Below the pieces are notes generated by a model. It searched no databases. It was not told the origin of the DNA and saw nothing but the letters and a program-made list of their open reading frames with translations. A stretch of DNA of 21,321 nt from Oppiella nova (Eukaryota > Arthropoda > Arachnida > Sarcoptiformes > Oppiidae): positions 1 to 21,321 of the forward strand of contig CAJPVJ010000699.1 in NCBI GenBank assembly GCA_905397405.1, written 5' to 3'. The stretch's first letter is position 1, and the number at the start of each line of letters is the position of its first letter. This document shows, piece after piece, positions 1 through 8,391 of this stretch. Both the position numbers and the translations under genes were made by a program.

Positions 1-1368
1 CCAAACATATTTGTCGAGACAAGTGTTGCGAGCGCTGGGAGTCTGAGTCCAGTGCCTGTATTCGCGCCAATAATAGCCTAACATTTGTTTTGTCGGTTTC
101 GAGTAATTCATTGAACAGGTCTTCCGACGCCTTTACCTTTAATCTGAAAAAACATTAAAACAATTAAAATAAGAGAAAATATTTATTTCACAGAATATTC
201 TGTTACTTCGAAACCCAACTAATCTTCAGATCACTGACAGCTGTACTGAACTGATCTTCGGGTGATATTTTAGATTCGTTTTCATCCCCTTTTGTGGCAC
301 TGCTTCCCGACTTGACTATCGGTTGGCTATCGACAACATATTTGAATTTAAAGTCATTTTTGTATTTAAACAAATTTGGAGATATATTTTAATTTACAAA
401 TCATTTACAACAAAGTAACCACCTCTATCAGAGATTGTTCCGTACGTTAGGCATTCTCTATAATTGCCTAATAGTGTACAGTCTTCTAAGCTACCGGTGC
501 CACTCGTATGTATAACAGCCCTGTGTATAAAATGAATTAAATTTATGGGTTTAATTTTCAATTCACTCAAAGTTTTGTATTATATTAATATTATTATTTA
601 ATTCAAGCCATACATCCAATGGGATCCGTCACTAAATACCACACAATCACAAGTAGGGCCCAAATCCTTGAACCCTATCATGGAGTTGGTCTCCATTTCC
701 TTCAGGAAATCCATTCTTGATTTCAAGTCTTCACGAATCAGTTTCTCATCGAAAGTGTCATTTGAATCCTCCGGGTGTTTGTCCTCAAAGTCCCGGAGCT
801 CTCGCATTGCTTCGGCTGTAATAGTCTTATGATTTGGTTCCCATTGGGTTTCCCTATACTCCCGGGCCATCCGAGTGCCCACTCCTTCCGGATATAATTC
901 ATATATATTTTTCATTCCGATGTGATATTTGCCCGAAGGGTTCACCCAATGGCCCGGTATCTAAAAAATAATAATTTATTATTTACTAATATTTTAAAAC
1001 AATTTTAAAAACTTTGAGTTTAGTTCCGGTGAGTCCAGTGATAAATCCCTGTTCATCGGCCTCAACAACAGTACTGGTGTCCACATCACCGGCACCGGTA
1101 GCGTCCATCATATCTATGATTTTTGGTTTGCCATCACTTGTGACCTATTAGTGCAATAACTTTCTATTAATTCAAATTTTAAAATCAAATAATAATGAAA
1201 TACCTGCAGTCCATCAGCACCTGGGTCAACTCCAGAGTCAATGATTGCAATTTTAATGCCTCTCCCATCATATTCAGGGTATTTATCTATGAATGACTGG
1301 GCAGTGGTTTCCCGTTTTGGTAGTAATGCCCATAAAGGGAACGACTCATTGACTACCGATGCGCTCAT
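1..1368 (-). pseudogene. TPP2: TPP2 copy C: truncated, internally deleted, continues past the left edge
   Basis: Exon 1 (1204-1368), exon 2 (1013-1144), exon 3 (614-960) and exon 4 (423-520) match copies A and B in length and phase. Exon 1 includes the catalytic Asp codon at 1237-1239. In copy B exon 5 would follow. Here the sequence instead crosses a junction at about 356-377 straight into the middle of exon 17 (207-355), then exon 18 (from 143 to base 1). Exons 5-16 and the start of exon 17 are missing, so the catalytic His and Ser, the oxyanion Asn and most of the C-terminal domain are gone. I find no acceptor AG that would splice exon 4 into the exon 17 remnant. The residual exon 17 frame itself stays open and ends DLKISWVSK. 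Substitutions against both A and B show it is a separate copy and not a repeat of B. It is most likely a pseudogene, or a misjoin between paralogues. Confidence 0.75.
356..377. other. Deletion junction in copy C with short filler
   Basis: Left of base 355 the sequence follows exon 17 of copy B (B 3771). Right of about base 378 it follows the B sequence just downstream of exon 4 (B about 6776). About 3 kb of B-equivalent sequence is therefore absent. The roughly 22 bases between match neither side directly. On the minus strand the filler contains TTTAAATACAAA, which resembles TTTAAATTCAAA a few bases further on in exon 17, as a short templated insertion would. Confidence 0.7.
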
Positions 1369-2487
1369 TATAAGTTATTTATTAAACTAATTTAATTCAA
1401 TATTAATTTTGATATAATTATTAAAATTTTCAATAGAAATGAAAAGGATTTGTGGCAAGATAATTTAAGATATAATGTTTGTATTATTATAATTATTTAG
1501 CATTTAAACGAAAACAAATGATGTATTTATATAATATCATATCATATATCATATATTACTCCGTAATCTTGTAGTGACGACAAACCCCTATAGTTATTCA
1601 TATTTCAAATAAAAAATTTAAATATGATCACTATTTTGTATTTACAGTATATAGATTACAAATTAAATAAGTACTGTACCAGGATTACAAAAATATATTA
1701 CAGTATTATTTATTTCAACTAGCGATGTATGCCTTTAATAGTTTAATACAATATTTACAACACTAGTATTTTATGAATCAGGAATTAGCCATTAGTATTA
1801 ATAACTTTTAAAATTAATATTAATTTTCATTACTTAAAGCAAAGTATAACTTATGTGTTGTGTTGTGGATTAAATGATGTGTCAATGCTTTACTATTCAG
1901 TATTTCTAAACAAAGGGATAAATCACTGAAAGTTTACTTATTCACTCAAATATTGTTGTAGGTTTCAAATATCTTAAATTAGTGTATTAATCATTTGAAT
2001 ATTATATTTTGTTTATTAAATTTTCAAATTATTATTCAAAATGAAAATTATGTTTTCACAATAAACATTGTCACTTTTAAATCATAAAATATTAGTGTTT
2101 GGAATGGTTAATAAGTTTATTAATATTATAAAACACTAATTTAGAGATTTTAAAAATTTTGGACGTCTATGCTGTATAAGATTAAGAATATAATTTTTTT
2201 AAAATAAAGTTAAAGATATAAAACATATACATGTTTATCAACTTGTAATAAAATGATTACTAATGTCGAACCATAATTATAAATTATTTTGACGTGTTAA
2301 CTAAAACAGTATTTTTTCTCATGCCAATAATTTCAATATAAGTTTAAGTCTATTAGAACTCTTAATGTGCATGATCATTAAACCGTAAATATTACATAAA
2401 TTTATTTTCATCACAGAATATACAGTATAAAATTTATTACAAACTAATATTAGTACTCGATATTAATTATGAATAACCACTAAAATG
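1369..2487. other. Spacer between TPP2 copies B and C
   Basis: This 1.1-kb AT-rich spacer has no gene that I can support. Its right part (about 2400-2440) carries copy B poly(A) signals. The left part (1369 to about 1690) is a close match to the region just upstream of copy B (7754 to about 8060) and so should contain the copy C promoter. About 460 bp in the middle (roughly 1710-2185) have no counterpart in the A-B spacer. That part includes a loose hairpin-like pair (ATTAGTGTTT near 2090 and AAACACTAAT near 2132). Confidence 0.6.
2401..2438 (-). promoter_or_regulatory. Candidate poly(A) signals of copy B
   Basis: Two AATAAA hexamers on the minus strand at 2433-2438 and 2401-2406, about 50 and 82 bp beyond the stop at 2488, match the copy A arrangement. 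Confidence 0.5.
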
Positions 2488-5400
2488 TCAAAATAGTCGG
2501 TAATCATTGGGAAACATAGCATTAGATATGCGATTGAAATGACTTTCGGCGTGAGTCCACTCCAAGCTCTTAAACGTCTGGATAACATAAAATAAATTAA
2601 TAAAGGGTCATAAAATTAACTGCAAATTAATATACCTTAATAATCTTACGATACACAGAAATGGTAGGTTTGCCATCAAATTGTTTTGAGTATATTTTGA
2701 GTGCCCGGCCGTACTGTCGGTGCATTAATGCATGCCTTTCCGTAAACGCATTAACCTTTGGGTCGTAAGGATCGGCCACTAGTTTGCAAATATCTTTATA
2801 ACATCAAATTGTTTTGAGTATATTTTGAGTGCCCGGCCGTACTGTCGGTGCATTAAGGCATGCCTTTCAGTAAACATAATAACCTTTGGGTCGTAGGGAT
2901 CGGCCACTAGTTTGCAAATATCTTTATACACATCATTCACATCCGATAGTATAAACTGTGGAACACCTTCCACTGTAGTAGGGGTAGTAGTGTCAACAGC
3001 ACTGGTATCATCACCACTGAACATAGGTATGTGCCCACCAGTAGTTACTGGAGGTTTGGTTTGTGCGTCGATGAGGTCACAAATGGCTATCCCTTTCTTC
3101 ACCAGTACCTCCAAAACGGTAGACTTTTTTGTTTTCAAACTATTTGTTAAATAAAATAAAATCTTTTAAATCGTGACTAAAATTAATAATAAAAATGCCT
3201 GAGAAACTCGCGGACAAACAACAGTAGTAAACTGAGAAAGAAATCCTAGTGAAGTCTACACTAATTTAGTAATTAAAATGTGTTTAGATTCTGTAGCAAT
3301 CGGTTTGTATAAAGTCGAGACAAGTGTTGCGAGCGCTGGGAGTCTGAGTCCAGTGCCTGTATTCGCGCCAATAATAGCAAATCATTAATTTTACACAAAT
3401 CTAAGACATCGTTAGCCAAACATATTTGTCGAGACAAGTGTTGCGAGCGCTGGGAGTCTGAGTCCAGTGCCTGTATTCGCGCCAATAATAGCCTAACATT
3501 TGTTTTGTCGGTTTCGAGTAATTCATTGAACAGGTCTTCCGATGCCTTTCCCTTTAATCTGAAAAAAACATTAAAGCAATTAAAATAAGAGAAAATATTT
3601 ATTTCACAGAATATTCTGTTACTTCGAAACCCAACTAATCTTCAAATCAGTGACAGCTGTACTGAACTGATCTTCCGATGGTATCTTAGCCTCGTTTTCA
3701 TCCACTTTTGTGGCACTACTTCCAGACTTGACTATGGGTTGGCTATCGACAACATATTTGAATTTAAAGTCCTCGGCTATAAATCTGGTGATGCCGTTAG
3801 CGAATCCCATACGACCCGTGAAATACGCGCCGTTAGTAATAGGTATGTCCGGTGGATATGACACCAACGCTCGTATGAATATAGGCGTTGGTGTGTCCGG
3901 TCGGAGTGGCAGCCAATATATACGTCGGGAGCTGTCGGTTATGGCATTTCGGTACGTGTCGTATAAATCCAGTGATTTGTTTACAGTGTATTGAATGTGA
4001 AACGGGAGTTGACATAACCTTTCCCATTGGGAACTCAGTGTATGTTTTATTTGCACTTTTATTATGTAATCTCCCTTTTCTAGTCGTATCTAATTTTTAA
4101 ATAAACACCATTTTTTAAAGTACTTTCTACTCGTGTTAAATAATAATTTGAATGTTAATAATATTAATGTTAAATATTTACTGATGAGGGTAAGTCTAGG
4201 CCGGTACCGATATATTGCTTGGTGTCCGAGTTGAATATCATCCACACCAATGATATATATTCCGGTCCATATGTCAAGTCATATCCATATAAGAGTGACA
4301 ATGAACTTATCTTAACATCCTGACCCTTTGTCTAAATTAATAAAATGTATTACCTATGTATCATAAAACAATAGTCTGAATGGCAAACCATTTTCAAATT
4401 ATAAGTCAACAAAACTTCGTATAACTGCTGCGCGGGTGGTATGACATCACGACTGTCTAGTGGGCGTAATTTGCTATCAATTGGCCTAGTTTATATGTAA
4501 ATACTTTATTATTTAGTATACAAACATGATTGAACCGGCTTATTTTTCATACATTAACACTTGTATAAAGTTTCTAATGGTAATCGTGGGCCTAATTTCC
4601 TCGATATCGAAATTACTTTGAATGTCAATTCTGGCGATCATTTCACTAGAAAACTATATATTTACTCATTAATTTCTAATCATATCACAAAATTTTTTCG
4701 CAAACCATAGTGATTGAGGGCAGTGAGGGCTGGAGTCCGTAAAATTTTACATCTAATTGAATCCTATTATCCGCCAAAACTTCGTACGACTGTCCGAAAC
4801 ACACTTCCAGTGTTCGCGAGGTTTTCAAATGAAAGGCAAATTTGGTCTTGTTTTGAGGTTTTAGTGCAAAACCTTTATCCATTTTATTAATACTCAACGC
4901 ATTGAGTGGTCGCACCTGTAATGCCTGTAAAAAACAGTGGATCTCATCCATGGGCTCCCAGTTCTTCACGCGTACCACCATTTGTGTGACATTTGCTGGG
5001 ATATCAATGAATTGGCGCCAAATATAACCCGGCTTATAAATCTGTGTATTTTCTATAATTTTTGTTTCCGGAATTCTTTAAAAATAGTAAATGACAATTT
5101 ATATTAAAAACAGTTAATATTGAAAAAAATGGTTACTTCATAGGCTTTATGACAGTTACGGGAATTTGAAATACCGGTCCCTTTTCCACACAGTTTATAT
5201 CATAGGCTTTAATCTATTGGTAATTTGGAAATTAAGTTTACGCACAACTCATTAATGATTAATATGTTGATTTATAATTACCATGGCAAAGTTGGCACTA
5301 CTCTCTTGGAGAGGTCGGGGGTCTACCCTAATGGTAACCTCCCTTGTTGTATAAGTCATATGCAAAAACTCCGCACAAGTAATCCACTCGTCGTCGCAAA

Positions 5401-7753
5401 TAAGTCTTAAATTGATCTCAAAATCTACTTTTCGTTTATTATCTGAAATAAAGTCAAAATTTTAAAACAATAAAACTCAGGCTAATAAACAAAATACCGA
5501 TTTGTTTGTGATTCAGAAAAATTGGTTCAACTTTAATGACATGAAGGGATGGGTTGATAACATCGACGGCTTCTCTCAGATAAACACCTAATCCCTGTCC
5601 ACAGGTTATGTGAAAACGGACGTCCATTTCCAATGAATCCTTATAGTGAGTCAAATGTTCAAACGCTTTTTCAACCTAATAATTAAAATTGGTTATATTA
5701 TTTTAAAAAGCTATGTTAAGAGTGACCTGGATCAGTCCGTGTCCGTGGGTGAGGGGATCGAAGTTTTCAATTTTAAGGGCAGTGTTTTCAATAGCCCGGC
5801 GCACACTATATGGCGAGTACTCGACATTTAATGCCTTGAGACCCGATAATAAGAGACACAGACATCCGGCACAGTTTGGGGCACTCATTGACGTGCCATC
5901 CTTTAACTGGGCTCTCGATAGCTCACACGTGGGCACCGATGTTATGGCGCCTCCCGGTGCGCATATCGTTACACCCAAATCGCCGGTTAAACTGGTAAAA
6001 CAAACTTATAACTAAAATATTATTGAGTTTTTCAATAGCGCGTACGTAGGGCCCCGGGATGTCCAGTGATACATTAACCCTGGTATTTGTTTATTCAGCG
6101 AATAGGCGGTTGTCATCATATCGGGGGAGACGTAAGCGCCGACACTTATAAACGATTGCGAGTGTACTGTCCTTATCATGCCTACGGTGGACAGAGAGGG
6201 TCCGAGATTACCGGCTGATTTAACGCACAAAATGCCGTATTTGTTGACCACTTCACTCATTAGGTCTAAAACAGGGCTAACATAAACCAAATGGACAAAC
6301 ACATCTATAAATGTTATAAATTGACTAATTTTTATGGGATAGGTATATGGGGGGAACCGACCCATCAAAGTACTGTCTGGACATGTCATAACTCATATTA
6401 ATGACATGACATCCCGTTTCGATTACTTTATTAAGTGCTCTGAAATACATAATAATTTGTATAACAAACTAATATTATATACATTTTTGGTGCAAATAGA
6501 GACCTCACAAGACTGGATCCATTATATCGCTTATCGATGACACATATGCCGACGATCTGAGCGCCCGGTGCCACACCGTTCCTATGGGGATCATTGGGAA
6601 AGTTAGCCGCGGCTATACTGGCCACGTGTGTGCCGTGAGATGCTGTCCAATGAGCAAGTTAATTTATTTGCAAAATATCTTATATTAATTTATATATATT
6701 TTTACAGCTCATTGTCACGATTTCCAATAGGTTTCCCTCGTTATGGATATTAATGCCATAGTTTAGCATATCTATGGAGATATATTTTAATTTACAAATC
6801 ATTTACAACAAAGTACCCACCTCTATCAGAAATTGTTCCGTACGTTAGGCATTCCTTGTAATTGCCTAACAGTGTACAGTCTTCGAGGCTACCGGTGCCA
6901 CACGTATGGATAACAGCCCTGTGTATAAAATGAATTAAAATTGGTTTAATTATTAAAGCAATGTAAGTGTTATAATATGTCATCATTTAAGTCAAGCCTT
7001 ACTTCCAATGGGATCCGTCATAAAACACCACACAATCACAAGTAGGGCCCAAATCCTTGAACATAGTGTTGGTCTCCACGGCCTTCAGGAAATCCACTCT
7101 TGATTTCAAGTCTTCACGAATTAGTTTCTCATCGAAAGTGTCATTTGAAGCCTCCGGGTGTTTGTCCTCAAAGTCCCGGAGGTCTCGTACCGCCTCAGCT
7201 TTGATAGTGGTATGGGTCGGTCCCATATGGGTTTCTCTATACTCCCGGGCCATCCGAGCGCGCACTCCTGCCGGATATAATTCATATATATTTTTCATTC
7301 CGATGTGATATTTGCCCGAAGGGTTCACCCAATGGCCCGGTATCTAAAAATTAATAATTTATTATTTACTAATATTTTAAAATAATTTTAAAAACTTTGA
7401 GTTTAGTTCCGGTGAGTCCAGTGATGAATCCCTGTCCATCGGCCTCAACAACAGTACTGGTGTCCACATCACCGGCACCGGTAGCGTTAATCATATCTAT
7501 GATTTTCGGTTTACCATCGCTTGTGGTCTAAAAACAAAAATATGTTTTACTAAATGTAAATCAAACCTTACCTGTAAATGTAAAATACCTGTAGTCCATC
7601 GGCACCGGGGTCAACTCCAGAGTCAAGGATTGCAATTTTAATGCCTCTCCCATCATATTCAGGGTATTTATCTATGAATGACTGGGCAGTGGTTTCCCGT
7701 TTCGGTAGTAATGCCCATAAAGGGAACGACTCATTGACTACCGATGCGCTCAT
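2488..7753 (-). CDS. TPP2: Tripeptidyl-peptidase II-like serine protease, copy B (20 exons, damaged in exons 18-19 as given)
   Basis: This is a second TPP2 paralogue, directly downstream of copy A and in the same orientation. Exons: 7589-7753, 7396-7527, 7003-7343, 6821-6918, 6706-6771, 6504-6642, 6362-6439, 6046-6276, 5727-5991, 5498-5675, 5282-5442, 5137-5213, 4706-5075, 4553-4653, 4389-4485, 4182-4331, 3623-4089, about 3198-3558 (disrupted), 2636-3139, 2488-2577. Lengths and phases match copy A exon by exon, apart from small in-frame differences in exons 3, 6 and 16. The triad codons are Asp 7622-7624, His 6635-6637 and Ser 5889-5891 ([11 protein letters not shown]). Oxyanion Asn is in SAGNLGP. 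Exon 18 holds a 114-bp repeat and a 127-bp complemented block. Exon 19 holds a 128-bp duplication that shifts the frame to a TAG at 2779-2781, although the true C-terminal exon (stop at 2488) is still present and intact. It could be a real decaying gene or an intact gene spoiled by assembly; I favour the second. Confidence 0.8.
2674..2929 (-). repeat. 128-bp tandem duplication inside exon 19 of copy B (2 units)
   Basis: The units are 2674-2801 and 2802-2929. The right-hand unit resembles copy A closely. The left-hand unit differs at several sites (for example AATGCATGCCTTTCCGTAAACGC against AAGGCATGCCTTTCAGTAAACAT, differences at about 2730-2752). Because 128 is not a multiple of 3, the frame runs [11 protein letters not shown] into a TAG at 2779-2781. 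The divergence between units means this is not simple read duplication. It may be a join between two paralogues or alleles. Confidence 0.9.
3187..3313. other. 127-bp block that is the non-reversed complement of the homologous sequence
   Basis: Aligned without gaps to copy A (position in A = position in B + 5776), bases through 3186 and from 3314 onward are direct matches. Every one of the 127 bases 3187-3313 is the Watson-Crick complement of A 8963-9089 in the same left-to-right order. For example, A TACGGACTCT (8971-8980) faces B ATGCCTGAGA (3195-3204). The reverse complement does not match. The block covers the intron next to exon 18, its donor and the 3' part of exon 18, and destroys the reading frame there. 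Confidence 0.97.
3265..3492 (-). repeat. 114-bp tandem duplication inside exon 18 of copy B (2 units)
   Basis: The units are 3265-3378 and 3379-3492. The first 49 bases of the left unit lie inside the complemented block, so they match only after complementing. The remaining 65 bases (GTCGAGACAAG to AATAATAGC) match directly. The unit is 38 codons long, so the frame continues: [21 protein letters not shown] is read, then [16 protein letters not shown], then [15 protein letters not shown] again. Copy A has the corresponding segment once, apart from its gap artefact. Confidence 0.9.
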
Positions 7754-8391
7754 TATAAGTTATTTATTAAACTAATTTAATTCAATATTAATGTTGATAT
7801 AGTTATTAAAATTTTCAATAGAAATGAAAAGGATTTGTGGCAAGATAATTTAAGATATAATGTTTGTATTATAATTATATAACATTTAAACGAAAACAAA
7901 TGATTTATTTATTTAATATAAACATATCATATATTACTCCGTAATCTTTTAGTGACGACAAACCCATTTAGTTATTCATATTTCAAATAAAAGTCGTTCA
8001 AATATTATCACTATTTTGTATTTACAGTATATAGATTGCAAATTATATAAGTACTGTATTACAAAAAGTATATTATTATTTGTATAAATTTAGTGAATAT
8101 AATTTTTCAAAAATAAAGTTAAAGATAAAGTTGCACATTATTTTAGTAATGATTACAGCTTGGTATTAATATTTAATAAAACTACACAATTGACTTTTGT
8201 CACAAAGATAGAGTTCGATTATTAAAGTTATATTCAAATTCTGATAATCTTGAGAAAATGTTCATGATCATTAAACCGTAAATATTTATAATTAATTACA
8301 TAAATTTATTTTCATCATAGAATATACAGTATAAAATTTATTAAATACTAAAATTAGTACTCGATATTAATTATTAATAACCACTAAAATG
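7754..8391. other. Spacer between TPP2 copies A and B
   Basis: This stretch is non-coding. The proximal 300 bp are conserved with the sequence upstream of copy C, including AAGGATTTGTGGCAAGATAA and TAGTGACGACAAACCC, which suggests a duplicated promoter and 5' flank. The far end has copy A poly(A) signals. No other gene is visible. Confidence 0.6.
8305..8342 (-). promoter_or_regulatory. Candidate poly(A) signals of copy A
   Basis: Two AATAAA hexamers on the minus strand lie at 8337-8342 and 8305-8310, about 50 and 82 bp past the stop at 8392. AT-rich DNA gives such hexamers often. Their conserved position relative to the copy B signals is the main support. Confidence 0.5.

Noticed and set aside
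3187-3313. Simple inversion, or an inverted-repeat insertion, as the explanation for the odd block
   Set aside because: The reverse complement of the homologous sequence does not match. Only the plain complement in the same order does, base for base and with no offset change.
3273-3485. A separate 70-residue repeat protein on the minus strand
   Set aside because: It is exon 18 of TPP2 copy B read through the 114-bp repeat into the complemented block. Its C-terminal [13 protein letters not shown] is an artefact of that block.
3265-3492. CRISPR-like or satellite repeat
   Set aside because: There are only two units, both coding, and they are part of a conserved exon.
3710-3994. Plus-strand ORF of 94 codons (and similar ones at 2912, 5713, 7057, 8688, 11507, 12800)
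   Set aside because: All lie antisense to TPP2 exons and recur at the same place in each copy. They are shadows of the conserved minus-strand coding sequence.
6792-6986. Independent small ORF starting [12 protein letters not shown]
   Set aside because: Its 3' part is TPP2 copy B exon 4. The start is translated intron 3.
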